A stretch of 64,000 bases of DNA from Dyadobacter sp. (GCF_017744695.1 NZ_JAGIAS010000001.1:711013-775012); one strand, 5' to 3'. Positions 23,899 through 33,291 are shown, counted from the stretch's first letter. The notes: a model not told the origin generated them from the sequence alone. Made by a program: numbers and translations.

Positions 23899-26800
23899 AT
23901 GAAACCCGCCCCCAATTCCTACAAATCGACCTGCTGTTACTGCGGCGTAGGCTGCGGGGTCGTGGTGACGAAAGAAAGTAATGGCCAACTGAGCCTTGAA
24001 GGAGATAAAGAACACCCTTCCAACAAAGGAATGCTGTGTTCCAAAGGCATGAATCTGCATTACACGGTGATGGACCAGTCCGACAGGCTGCTCTACCCGC
24101 AGGTGCGCCTCAACCGCTCGATGCCCTTGCAACGGGCGACCTGGGACGAGGCTCTGGAACGCACAGCCGCTGTTTTTAAAACATTAATCAAAAAATTTGG
24201 ACCCGATTCGGTAGCGTTTTATGTCTCCGGTCAATGCCTCACGGAGGAATACTACCTGGTAAACAAGCTGATCAAAGGTTTCATCGGGTCCAACAATATC
24301 GACACCAACTCCCGCCTGTGCATGAGCTCAGCGGTGGTGGGTTACAAGTTGTCACTGGGCGAGGATAGCGTTCCTGTTTGCTACGACGACATCGAGGCGG
24401 CCGATGTCATGTACGTAACCGGCGCTAACCCGGCCTGGTGCCATCCCATTATCTGGCGGCGTGTGGAAGCGCACAAAACGGCGAAACCGGATACGAAAAT
24501 TATCTGCGTGGACCCGCGCGTGACCGACACCGCCCGCTCGGCCGACCTGCATTTGCAGATCCGCCCGGGCACCGACATCGTCCTCAACAATGCGATCGGC
24601 CTTTTGCTGATCGAAAATGATTATCTCGATGAACGGTTTATTACTGACCATACCGATGGTTTCGAATTATTCCGGCTACAGGTAATGCAGCGCACATTGG
24701 CGGAAGCGGCCGACATTTGTGGTGTCCCTTCCGCCGACATTGCCTTAGCCGCCGAATGGATCGGCCGTTCGAAAGGTTTTCTCTCGTTCTGGACAATGGG
24801 ATTGAACCAGTCGGTAATCGGTGTCAACAAAAACCTTTCGCTCATCAACCTGCATTTAATTACCGGAAAAATTGGCAGACCCGGTAATGGGCCATTCTCG
24901 CTCACCGGCCAGCCGAATGCCATGGGCGGTCGCGAAACAGGGGGCCTTGCCAATATCCTGCCGGGCCACCGCGAAGTGGTGAATGCGGCGCACCGCGAAG
25001 AAATGGAACAATTCTGGAACACGCCCGTCCGCATTGCTGATAAGCCGGGGCTTACGGCAACGGAAATGTTCGAAGCATTGGCCGACGACCGTTTGAAAGC
25101 GATCTGGATCATCAATACCAACCCGATAGTGAGTATGCCGGACATGAATGCTGTGGAAAGCGCATTGAAAAAATCACGCTTCGTAGTGGTTCAGGACGTT
25201 TCCAACCGCGCCGACACCGTGCATTTCGCCGATGTGGTGCTGCCCGCAGCCGCCTGGCTGGAAAAGGACGGCAGCATGACCAATGCAGAACGCCGCATTA
25301 CCTATTTGCCGAAAGTGATCGATGCGCCCGGCGAGGCATTGCCCGACTCGGAGATCCTGTGGCGATTTGCCCGGAAAATGGGTTTTGAAAAAGCATTTAA
25401 TTACAAAACCACCTCTGAGATTTACGACGAATATGTGAAGGTCACCAAGGGAACGACTATCGACGTTACCGGTGTGAGCCACCAGTTACTGAAAGAAAAG
25501 CGCAGCGTACAATGGCCGCTATCGGCTATCGGCCGTAGGCTGTCGGCTGTCGGCTGTCAAAAGGAGCCAGAGCAGGTTGATACCGCGACAAACGGTGAAG
25601 CGTCGACCGACCATGGCACGAAGCGCCTATTCACTGACCATCAGTTTTATACCAAAAACAAAAGAGCGCAAATACACGCACTTCCGGACGAAAACACTTC
25701 CGAGCCCACCGATGAACACTTCCCGCTGGTTTTAACGAGTGGAAGGATCCGCGACCAGTGGCATACGATGACCAAAACGGGCCGTGTAGCGAAATTGAAC
25801 AAGCATATCCCCCAGCCTTTTCTGCAAATCCATCCTGACGACGCGCGTAAACGAGGTATTCAGGAAGGTAATCTTGTAACGGTGAGCGGGCGGCGCGGGG
25901 AAGTGCGCGTGAAGGCCCAGATTACGGAAGACGTGCGGAAAGGCCTCTGCTTCCTGCCCATGCATTGGGGCAAAATATTGGGGAGTAACCTGGCCCGGGC
26001 CAACAACCTGACCAATTCGCTGGTGGACCCTAAATCCAAAGAACCCGATTTCAAGTTCTCAGCCGTACAAGTTGCTTTATATAAAAAACCATTTGAGAAA
26101 ATTATCATTGTCGGCGCCGGATCGGCTGGGTTGGGTTTCATCAACTCTTACCGCCAGCTGAATGCCGATGATGAGATCCATGTTTTTTCCAAAGAAATAT
26201 ATCCGTTCTATAACCGGGTCATGCTGCCCGACTATATCAGCGGCTCTCAAACCTGGGAACAGCTTGTGAAGCTGCGAGAAGACCAGTTTGCTGAAAACCA
26301 CATTACCGTACACAAGGGCGTGAGTATCATGCACATCGATCGAAAACACAAGACCGTCATCGATAGCAACGGCACGGAGCACCATTACGACAAACTCATT
26401 CTCGGCATGGGCAGTAAGGCATTCATGCCAAAAGGCGTGCCTAACCTGCCAGGTATATTCAATATGCGCTCGCGCCTCGACGCGGATTCGGTTTTGCCCT
26501 TTTTAAAACAACCCGAACCGCACGCGGTCATCGTCGGGGGAGGTATTCTAGGGCTCGAACTCGCGGCTTCGTTCCGTGAAATGGATGTAAAAGTGACCGT
26601 CATCCAGCGCAGCGGCCGTTTCATGGAGCGCCAGCTCGACCCGCTGGCCAGCGAATTGCTTTACCAGGAACTGCTCGACAGGGGAATCGAATGTTATTTC
26701 AACGATGAGGTGGCTACCTTCTCGGGTTCGGATACCGTGGAAGGGATCAGGCTGAAATCGGGGCGGAAAATCGACTGCCAGGTGGTTGTACTGGCCATAG

Positions 26801-27492
26801 GTACCGTCCCGACCATCGATCTCGCCCAGGAAGCCGGCCTCGAATGCAAGCGTGGCGTGGTCGTGAACGATTACATGCAAACCTCCGACCCGGATATTTA
26901 CACCGCCGGAGAAATCGCCGAATGGAACGGACAGATGTGGGGCATTACCCTGGCTGCCGAGCAACAGGCCAAAGTGATCGCCCATTACCTGGCAGGCGAC
27001 ATCTCACAACCTTACAAAGGCAGCACCTCGATGAACATCCTGAAAATGGACGGTTTGCACCTGTGTAGTATCGGTATGACCGACGCGCCGGCCAATGACC
27101 CGGCCTATGAGCAAATCGTATTCATCGATAAATCAAAGCGTTATTATAAAAAATGCATCGTACACCGCGACAAGCTGGTGGGCGCAATCCTGATCGGCGA
27201 CAAAAACGAATTCCTCGAATTCCGTGACCTGATCACCAACGGTGTGGAACTTTCCGAAAAGCGCCTGCTACTCCTGCGGGCCAGTCAGAAAGCGGAACCG
27301 ATGATGGGGAAACTGGTTTGCTCTTGTAACAACGTGGGACAAGGAAACCTGGAAAAAGCCATTGTCAGCGGCTGCGGCGACTTCCAGAAGCTCTGCCAGA
27401 CCACCGGCGCCGGAACCGGCTGCGGCTCGTGCCGGCCGGAGGTCCGTGCGATTCTGGAAAAAACATTGGAGGTAAATTTGGTAACGAATTGA
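23899..27492 (+). CDS. Assimilatory nitrate reductase, NasC-NasB fusion
   Basis: 1197 residues, about 500 longer than a single NasC/NarB. Residues 1-55 bind a [4Fe-4S] cluster (CCYCGVGCG and MLCSKG). The bis-MGD molybdopterin oxidoreductase spans to about 715 (VDPRVTDTARSADLHLQIRPG, GQPNAMGGRETGG, the dinucleotide-binding domain from about 610). From about 733 a NasB/NirB-like FAD/NAD domain begins (IIIVGAGSAGLGF; AVIVGGGILGLELAASFREM), ending in a BFD-like [2Fe-2S] domain at about 1138-1190 (LVCSCNNVGQ, GAGTGCGSCRPE). Nitrate is reduced in the cytoplasm with NAD(P)H passed internally. Residues about 537-570 look like translated repeat DNA inserted before RLFTDHQFYT. Confidence 0.94.
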   Translation: MKPAPNSYKSTCCYCGVGCGVVVTKESNGQLSLEGDKEHPSNKGMLCSKGMNLHYTVMDQSDRLLYPQVRLNRSMPLQRATWDEALERTAAVFKTLIKKFGPDSVAFYVSGQCLTEEYYLVNKLIKGFIGSNNIDTNSRLCMSSAVVGYKLSLGEDSVPVCYDDIEAADVMYVTGANPAWCHPIIWRRVEAHKTAKPDTKIICVDPRVTDTARSADLHLQIRPGTDIVLNNAIGLLLIENDYLDERFITDHTDGFELFRLQVMQRTLAEAADICGVPSADIALAAEWIGRSKGFLSFWTMGLNQSVIGVNKNLSLINLHLITGKIGRPGNGPFSLTGQPNAMGGRETGGLANILPGHREVVNAAHREEMEQFWNTPVRIADKPGLTATEMFEALADDRLKAIWIINTNPIVSMPDMNAVESALKKSRFVVVQDVSNRADTVHFADVVLPAAAWLEKDGSMTNAERRITYLPKVIDAPGEALPDSEILWRFARKMGFEKAFNYKTTSEIYDEYVKVTKGTTIDVTGVSHQLLKEKRSVQWPLSAIGRRLSAVGCQKEPEQVDTATNGEASTDHGTKRLFTDHQFYTKNKRAQIHALPDENTSEPTDEHFPLVLTSGRIRDQWHTMTKTGRVAKLNKHIPQPFLQIHPDDARKRGIQEGNLVTVSGRRGEVRVKAQITEDVRKGLCFLPMHWGKILGSNLARANNLTNSLVDPKSKEPDFKFSAVQVALYKKPFEKIIIVGAGSAGLGFINSYRQLNADDEIHVFSKEIYPFYNRVMLPDYISGSQTWEQLVKLREDQFAENHITVHKGVSIMHIDRKHKTVIDSNGTEHHYDKLILGMGSKAFMPKGVPNLPGIFNMRSRLDADSVLPFLKQPEPHAVIVGGGILGLELAASFREMDVKVTVIQRSGRFMERQLDPLASELLYQELLDRGIECYFNDEVATFSGSDTVEGIRLKSGRKIDCQVVVLAIGTVPTIDLAQEAGLECKRGVVVNDYMQTSDPDIYTAGEIAEWNGQMWGITLAAEQQAKVIAHYLAGDISQPYKGSTSMNILKMDGLHLCSIGMTDAPANDPAYEQIVFIDKSKRYYKKCIVHRDKLVGAILIGDKNEFLEFRDLITNGVELSEKRLLLLRASQKAEPMMGKLVCSCNNVGQGNLEKAIVSGCGDFQKLCQTTGAGTGCGSCRPEVRAILEKTLEVNLVTN
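25513..25561. repeat. CGGCTATCGGC/CGGCTGTC repeat inside the nitrate reductase gene
   Basis: Tandem copies of CGGCTATCGG and GGCTGTC-like units lie in frame within the molybdopterin domain coding sequence and encode LSAIGRRLSAVGC. Relatives of this enzyme usually go from a WP-containing segment almost directly to RLFTDGxF, so the repeat and its flank (to about 25610) look like an in-frame insertion in a surface loop. Confidence 0.6.
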
Positions 27493-27495
27493 AAT

Positions 27496-27718
27496 GGGTC
27501 AGGAATGGTCATCAATAGTCATAGGTCAGGTGTGGTCAAGTGGCAGTCAGGTTTAGTCAGGCATGGTCGTAAAGTCATTCATTGTGAGATACAATTTTCT
27601 CCATACCTAATCACTTACAACACTTTATATTCCTGACAATACCCGACTACCCATGACAACACCTGACTACACCTGACAACGCTTGACAACACCTGACCAA
27701 ACCTACCACACTTGATCA
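27496..27718. repeat. Second inverted array of about 10-bp units (nitrate operon)
   Basis: Starting 4 bp after the nitrate reductase stop, units such as GGTCAGGTGT, GGTCATCAAT and AGTCAGGTTT run to about 27578. After an unrepetitive centre, complementary units TGACAACACC, TGACTACACC and TGACAACGCT run from about 27632 to 27718, ending 17 bp before the next start codon. Same unit type, period and arm order as the susC-susD array at 2138-2392. Confidence 0.85.
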
Positions 27719-27735
27719 CAAAACCGTAACGAACC

Positions 27736-29208
27736 ATGCGCGACTATTACCACATCAAAATCAACCTGCCGGGGGGCATTGCTTCTCCGGGGTACCTGAA
27801 AGACATTCTTTCTGCGGCGTGGAATGCGAACGTCCGCAAGGTCCGGTTCGGATTGCGGCAGCAGCTGCTGATGACCGTGCATTACGAGGATATGCGGTTT
27901 CTGGAAAATGATTTCAAGAACCTGGGCGTCTTTTACGAGGTCAATACCGACCGTCGGCCCAATATTGTAAGCTCCTACTGTGGTGAGGAGGTTTTCAGGA
28001 CCGGGCAATGGCTCAATGCGAGCGAGTACCACTCCGTCCTCGACAGTTTCGACTTCCAGCCGGGTTTAAAGGTCAATATTTCCGATTCCAATCAGAGTTT
28101 TACACCGTTTTTTACCGGGAACCTCAATTTCATTTCTTCACCCGAACCGCATTTCTGGTATTTGTATGTGCGCTTGAAGCAAACCAACACGGTTTTCAAA
28201 TGGGACGGGTTAATTTATACAAATGAAATCGGGCGCCTGTCGAAAGTGGTGGAAGAATGCATGCTCGATGAAGGCCTGAATGAGGAACATACCTTGAAAG
28301 CCGCTGCAGCCGGGCGCATTCGTTACGTCTCGCAGCCGGTACAACAGGAACTGGAACTACCCTCTTTTTCCCTGCCCTATTACGAAGGCTTCAACCGCTA
28401 CGAATCCCGTACCTGGCTGGGCCTTTACCGCCGCGACGAGGAGTTTTCGATCGAATTTCTGCTTGATGTATGTGCATTGTGCCTCAAAACACGCGTAGGT
28501 GAGATTTGCGCCACTCCCTGGAAATCGCTGGTTATTAAAGGAATAGAAGACCAGTACCGTGTGGCTTGGAGCAATATTCTGGGAAAACACAATATCAACG
28601 TCCGCCATGCCGCCAACGAACTCGCGTGGCAAACCGAGGACCATAATGGCGACGGGGCCGAGCTCAAAAACGAACTGATCCGCTATTTTTCCAAAAACGA
28701 TACCCGCACTTTCGGGCTTTGTTTCGGCATCCAGACCCGCCCTAAATCCGAGGTTTTCGGTTCGGTGCTTATCCGGAAACGCCCGCTGTTGCGCATCGGA
28801 CAGTTACCGTTATTCAGTGTTTACGACCTTTATTATACCGAAAATTTCAACCCCAACAGCCGCGCACTGGTATTGTTTGAAAAGGGGTTGTTCAAAATAC
28901 ATTTGCCTGCCCAGCTGGAACGTCTTTGCAGGCGGTTTAACAATCAGCGATCAAGGGATACTCTGAAAACTATGCTGTCCGAACCCGACGAAGCCAAAAC
29001 GGCTGTCAAAGCGGCGAAGATGGCGCACCAATGCCCTGATTGCCTGACCATTTATGATCCCGAGTATGGCGACGTACTCGGCGATATCCCCCCCGGGACC
29101 GCCTTCGAAGACCTTCCGGCCGCTTACTGCTGCCCTACCTGCGACAGCGGCAAGGCCGTTTTCCTGCCCGTCGAACTGACCCGATCATCCACCCTCGAAC
29201 CAGCCTGA
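27736..29208 (+). CDS. Siroheme-reductase-like scaffold fused to rubredoxin
   Basis: 490 residues. The C-terminal domain (about 430-480) is a rubredoxin with CPDC and CCPTC iron ligands and the YDPEYGDVLGDIPPGTAFEDLP loop. The first 430 residues look like the duplicated ferredoxin-like half domains of nitrite/sulfite reductases (KINLPGGIASPGYLKDIL with VRKVRFGLRQQLLMTV; and RVGEICATPWKSLVIKGIED). The Cys-x5-Cys and Cys-x3-Cys motifs that hold siroheme and [4Fe-4S] are not visible, so siroheme catalysis is unlikely. The gene lies between nitrate reductase and the nitrate-reductase-associated gene, so electron delivery to or assembly of the reductase is the best guess. Confidence 0.8.
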   Translation: MRDYYHIKINLPGGIASPGYLKDILSAAWNANVRKVRFGLRQQLLMTVHYEDMRFLENDFKNLGVFYEVNTDRRPNIVSSYCGEEVFRTGQWLNASEYHSVLDSFDFQPGLKVNISDSNQSFTPFFTGNLNFISSPEPHFWYLYVRLKQTNTVFKWDGLIYTNEIGRLSKVVEECMLDEGLNEEHTLKAAAAGRIRYVSQPVQQELELPSFSLPYYEGFNRYESRTWLGLYRRDEEFSIEFLLDVCALCLKTRVGEICATPWKSLVIKGIEDQYRVAWSNILGKHNINVRHAANELAWQTEDHNGDGAELKNELIRYFSKNDTRTFGLCFGIQTRPKSEVFGSVLIRKRPLLRIGQLPLFSVYDLYYTENFNPNSRALVLFEKGLFKIHLPAQLERLCRRFNNQRSRDTLKTMLSEPDEAKTAVKAAKMAHQCPDCLTIYDPEYGDVLGDIPPGTAFEDLPAAYCCPTCDSGKAVFLPVELTRSSTLEPA

Positions 29209-29210
29209 CC

Positions 29211-29690
29211 ATGATATCCGCACCAGCCATCGAAACCCGGTTCTTTGCATTCGAAAGCGATTTTGTCGACAGCCTCCGCTGCATTCCTATGATCGTCCGC
29301 TACAAACTCGACACCTGCCGCGTAAAGCTGCAACTTTCCGACTGGGCCCGGTTCAGTTTTGACGAGAAGGACTTTCTGGCCGAAATTCCCTGCCACACAC
29401 CGGCTGAAATCGAAGCCTATGCCGATTATCTCAATGAATTAGTCTGGAAATACACAAGCACCGTGCCCAGCCTGCTCAAAAACCTCGACCCTGCGTGGAC
29501 ACACCTGTATGTACCCGCAGAAGTGCGCGAGAAGGCGCAGGAATGGAATTGTCCCGTCATTTCGACCGGCCAATGGATGCAGCTCGACGTGCTTGAACGT
29601 TTCGCATTAGTCAAGCTCAGCCGCTCCGGGCACGAAGGGCGAAATTTCCCTCGGGCGCTGGCGGAGTTCGGATTGGCGACGGCTTGTTAA
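29211..29690 (+). CDS. Nitrate reductase-associated protein (Nitr_red_assoc family)
   Basis: 159 residues. The whole sequence matches my memory of the small conserved family found beside assimilatory nitrate reductases (TIGR02664/PF09655): FFAFESDFVDSLRCIPMIVR, YKLDTCRVKLQLSDWARF, the WAYL-type central helix and the C-terminal RFALVKLSRSGHEGRNFPRA. No catalytic function is established. The start lies 2 bp after the stop of the rubredoxin fusion, implying translational coupling. Its last 4 bp overlap the convergent TlpA-like gene. Family assignment rests on motif recognition without a search. Confidence 0.85.
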   Translation: MISAPAIETRFFAFESDFVDSLRCIPMIVRYKLDTCRVKLQLSDWARFSFDEKDFLAEIPCHTPAEIEAYADYLNELVWKYTSTVPSLLKNLDPAWTHLYVPAEVREKAQEWNCPVISTGQWMQLDVLERFALVKLSRSGHEGRNFPRALAEFGLATAC

Positions 29691-31141
29691 TTTTGAGCGA
29701 GCTTTTCCACGCCCAACAGTTTTCGCAGTTCAGCAGTAACCTTCCCGGACGACGGTCGTTCCGCGTGCGTCGCCACCATGCGGCCATCCGCGTCGATCAG
29801 CAGATATCGCGGTACTCCCCAAACATAGTATAGGTTCCAGATCGAGTTAGGCGAGTCGGTGCCGGTAATGACATGAATCCCCTCGGGCACCTTACTGCTT
29901 GTCGCCATCTTTTTCCAGGCCAGCGTGTCGCGATCGATGGAAACGTAAAGGAATGCAACTTTATCATTACCCTCGAAATCAGCCATGACCTTTTTTGAAT
30001 CGGGGAACTCCTCGACGCATGGCCCGCACCAGGTCCCCCAAATATCGACGTACACGACTTTCCCCCGCAAATCAGACAGCGAAATTTTCTTTCCATCCGG
30101 TGTCGTACCGGAGAATTCCGGCGCCGGTTTTCCGGGTCCTATTTTTTCCCACCGGGCAATGTCTTTGCGTATGGTACTTTTAAATTCATCGGAGGCAATT
30201 TCTTTTTCAAACAATCTCACGAGTTTTGTAGTACTGGCTGTAATGCCGTCCAATCTGATTTGATAATCAGCACTTTTCACACGGAGATAATCTTCAATCA
30301 TCTTCGGGTATTTGCTCGATTTAATCTTTCTCTCCACCAGCAGCGGAAAAATTGCATCCAACGAATCGCCGTCCATAGATTCGTTTTCTTCGTAAATAGC
30401 ATTATTAATTCTGTGTTGATAGAAAAACGACGCAATCAAAGCGTAATCAAACATGCGCGTTTTTAATGCAATGGTATCTATCGGCATTTCTTTAATAGCT
30501 TCGCTGACGGTTGCAGGAATTTCCGACGAATCTCTTCCGATTGCATAGTTAAATTGGTAGAAAAGAACACTCATTTTCGTTTGGCGCGCAAACACATCAA
30601 CCATTTCTTCTGACACCTGCTTTTCCAGTTTCAGCCTGGCTAATAACTGATCATATCCTCTTTGCAATGAATCCTTAGCCTTTAAAAATTCGTCCTGATT
30701 GAGCCGAATTGCATAGTTACCATTCCACCTTTCGAGGCCATTCCTGAATTGGGATGCTTCATTGAGGATTTGATTAAACGCTGCTCCATCTCCTTCATAT
30801 CCTATCGAAAACTTTGCGCCCGGCTTCGACGGCAGGATAGCGAGCTCATCGCCAGGAGAAATAAAGAAACTTGTCGCCAAATGCCCGGCAGTCGCAGAGG
30901 CAAATACCGGCGCATCCAATTCGAACTCCGACACGCCCTTTCCCGCACTATCGAGTATTAGCCTCCCCAGTTCAATGGTATCCAGGTTTACCATATTGGT
31001 GGTGAGAATCTTCAGTGTATCCCCCGCGGCCTTGTGATGATGAATGGAGATCTTAACCGATTTATTCTTCTTCTGATTACATCCAACCAATTGAAAAATA
31101 ATCGTAATAAAAAACAGAAAGAAAAGGGTTGAAGAGCGCAT
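29687..31141 (-). CDS. TlpA/ResA-like thioredoxin-fold lipoprotein
   Basis: 484 residues from ATG 31141; this start gives a lipoprotein signal (MRSSTLFFLFFITIIFQLVG then Cys), while the upstream ATG at 31174 would add 11 polar residues. The long N-terminal half is a DUF4369-like/helical region typical of Bacteroidota TlpA relatives. The C-terminal thioredoxin domain (about 350-484) has VYVDIWGTWCGPCVEEFPDS with the redox pair WCGPC, then FLYVSIDRD and VPRYLLIDADGRMV with a cis-Pro position. It should reduce or oxidise thiols in the periplasm. No partner gene adjoins. Confidence 0.9.
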   Translation of the reverse strand: MRSSTLFFLFFITIIFQLVGCNQKKNKSVKISIHHHKAAGDTLKILTTNMVNLDTIELGRLILDSAGKGVSEFELDAPVFASATAGHLATSFFISPGDELAILPSKPGAKFSIGYEGDGAAFNQILNEASQFRNGLERWNGNYAIRLNQDEFLKAKDSLQRGYDQLLARLKLEKQVSEEMVDVFARQTKMSVLFYQFNYAIGRDSSEIPATVSEAIKEMPIDTIALKTRMFDYALIASFFYQHRINNAIYEENESMDGDSLDAIFPLLVERKIKSSKYPKMIEDYLRVKSADYQIRLDGITASTTKLVRLFEKEIASDEFKSTIRKDIARWEKIGPGKPAPEFSGTTPDGKKISLSDLRGKVVYVDIWGTWCGPCVEEFPDSKKVMADFEGNDKVAFLYVSIDRDTLAWKKMATSSKVPEGIHVITGTDSPNSIWNLYYVWGVPRYLLIDADGRMVATHAERPSSGKVTAELRKLLGVEKLAQN

Positions 31142-31230
31142 TGGATCGATGTTTATTGAAGGTAATTGTTTCAATTATCCATTACGCTGGTTAATCATAT
31201 TTTGTTGAATAATTTGAAGCGGGTTTTTAA

Positions 31231-33291
31231 TTAACGGATAACAAACTTCCGGGAAGTGGTTTGATTCTCGAATAAAACTTTAATTATATAAGTTCCGGCA
31301 TTCATCTTACCAAGCGGATAAGTCGCGGGAAAAGCTTTCGGACTTAGCGACATTTCACGCAAAATCTGTCCGTTCATATTACTGATAATTAGCTTGCATT
31401 TACCCTTCCCATCCATAATTTCAATCCATATTTCCTCTCCGGAAGAGGGGTTCGGTTTTACTCGGATTTTATTATTGGCAAAGCTCTCCGGTTTCACAGC
31501 GACAATTCGTGAATATTGCGTTTTTCCATCCCGATCGACTTCTTTAAGGCGATAAAAGATGTTTTTCGCAGCAAGGCCGTCGGTCACATTTTCATCGTCA
31601 TAGTGATATGAGTGTGCAATCCGGGAATCGCCCACAGCGTCGACCTTGCCGATAGGTTCAAAAACATGGCCATCCGATGAGCGCTCGACCTCAAAATAAC
31701 CGGCATTGACCTCCTCCGTCGTTTGCCATTCCAACGTCACCCTGCCGTCGAGGTATGAGCCAGTGAAATGGCTTAATGTTACGGGTAAAGGATTATTCAC
31801 AATGACTTTCGCGGTGTCACTGAGGCACGAGTATTGATCGTGCACTACATATTCGGTTGTCACGACCGGGTTTACCGTAATTTCTTTGGACACCTCACCG
31901 GTACTCCACAAGTAAGAGCCATTATAGGAGGATGCCAGAGTAATGCTTTCTCCGTTATCGATCGTGACCGAAGTATTCTTGTTCACATCTTTAACAATCG
32001 TAAACTGGTCGCGAACAACACCATCCGAAGCTATCCACCTCGCGTCCAATCGATTCCCCTCCACCTGTAACACGAGCGCCCCTCCGTGGCTAGCGTCAGC
32101 AACAGGCAATGCATCGTGCGGATAGCCCGCTTTCGTGGCGCCCAGCTGCCCCGCCGAGCCTGCTACGACATACACGGTACCCTCGCTATCAGATGATTTT
32201 TTGATGTACGGGCAGGAGTCGGGTGAACCATCGTAACGCCCGGAAGACTGACTGAGATTATTGGCTGCGGGATCAAATGAGTTTTCCAGACCATAATGCC
32301 CCTTCATCAGTTTCGATCGCTCATAGTCGTGGCTGTGCCCGCAAAGGATGAGGTCTACTCCGTTCCTTTCAAGAATCCTGATAAAATTCTTACGGATATT
32401 AATGAGTTCCGATTCAGTATCCGAATCGTGAGAACCCTTCGTATATGGCGGATGATGCCAGTACGCGACTACCCATCCCTTGTTCGTGTTGGCCGCCAGA
32501 TCTGCCTTAATCCATTGCACTTGCGTACCCAAAGTATCATACAATCGCGTATTGCCGCTTTCCATTCCGTAAGAATCCAACGATAGAAAATGGATATTCC
32601 CGTAATCGAACGAGTAAAACGACTCACTGCCGGAAGGAACACCGCCGGCCTCTCCGGCACTGGGAACGGTAAAAATATCATAGTAAGGCACCGCGTGATT
32701 CACCTGCCTGGATGGATTATTGGCATAGTCGTGGTTTCCCGGACTTGGATACAGCGGAGTTTGCTTCAAGAGCCGGTCTTTGTAAATATTGAAAAATCCG
32801 CTCTGATATTCCGCATCGGTACCGCTGAGGTAAGCATTGTCGCCCAGCAAAAGCCATACACCCATATACGCATTACCCAGGAAGTCAAGCAGTTTATCAC
32901 GGGTATTCAGCTGGTTTATAGAATTGTTTCCGCAATCGCCCATCACGCCGATCGTATATTTACCCGGTTGCGCTGGCAAAGAAGCCGTTTCAAAGAAGTT
33001 TTCGGCATTACCTTGCAGTATGGCCTGAGAAGAGCCGATAGCATAGTAATAGCGTTTTTTCGGTTCGAGCCCCGTCAGTTTCACTTCATGCTCCGTGACG
33101 GAGGAAGCGCTATCGACACTCTGCAAAAGCGCCACAGGTGAATCTCCGAACAGAACACGGCTATCACTGGGTTCATTGGTGCGCCAGCGGATGACGATGC
33201 TCGTCGATGTCGCCGATTGAAGATACGGGCCTCTGAGCAGAATTGGCGTTATATGTGCCAGCAGGCACGCATACAAAATGATAGTGTGCAT
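31231..33291 (-). CDS. Purple-acid-phosphatase-like metallophosphoesterase with T9SS domain
   Basis: 686 residues. After the N-terminal export signal an FN3-like purple acid phosphatase N-domain (about 18-115, RGPYLQSATSTSIVIRWRTN) precedes a calcineurin-like phosphoesterase with the metal ligands GDCGNN, LLGDNAY, GNHDY, YWHHPPY and GHSHDYERS. An Ig-like segment (about 440-500), a beta domain with LPVTLSHFTGSYLDGRVTLE and a C-terminal T9SS sorting domain (KPNPSSGEEI ... GTYIIKVLFENQTTSRKF) follow. The protein is expected at the cell surface or outside, hydrolysing phosphate esters. It is 36 bp from the upstream aminopeptidase gene on the same strand. Confidence 0.9.
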   Translation of the reverse strand: MHTIILYACLLAHITPILLRGPYLQSATSTSIVIRWRTNEPSDSRVLFGDSPVALLQSVDSASSVTEHEVKLTGLEPKKRYYYAIGSSQAILQGNAENFFETASLPAQPGKYTIGVMGDCGNNSINQLNTRDKLLDFLGNAYMGVWLLLGDNAYLSGTDAEYQSGFFNIYKDRLLKQTPLYPSPGNHDYANNPSRQVNHAVPYYDIFTVPSAGEAGGVPSGSESFYSFDYGNIHFLSLDSYGMESGNTRLYDTLGTQVQWIKADLAANTNKGWVVAYWHHPPYTKGSHDSDTESELINIRKNFIRILERNGVDLILCGHSHDYERSKLMKGHYGLENSFDPAANNLSQSSGRYDGSPDSCPYIKKSSDSEGTVYVVAGSAGQLGATKAGYPHDALPVADASHGGALVLQVEGNRLDARWIASDGVVRDQFTIVKDVNKNTSVTIDNGESITLASSYNGSYLWSTGEVSKEITVNPVVTTEYVVHDQYSCLSDTAKVIVNNPLPVTLSHFTGSYLDGRVTLEWQTTEEVNAGYFEVERSSDGHVFEPIGKVDAVGDSRIAHSYHYDDENVTDGLAAKNIFYRLKEVDRDGKTQYSRIVAVKPESFANNKIRVKPNPSSGEEIWIEIMDGKGKCKLIISNMNGQILREMSLSPKAFPATYPLGKMNAGTYIIKVLFENQTTSRKFVIR

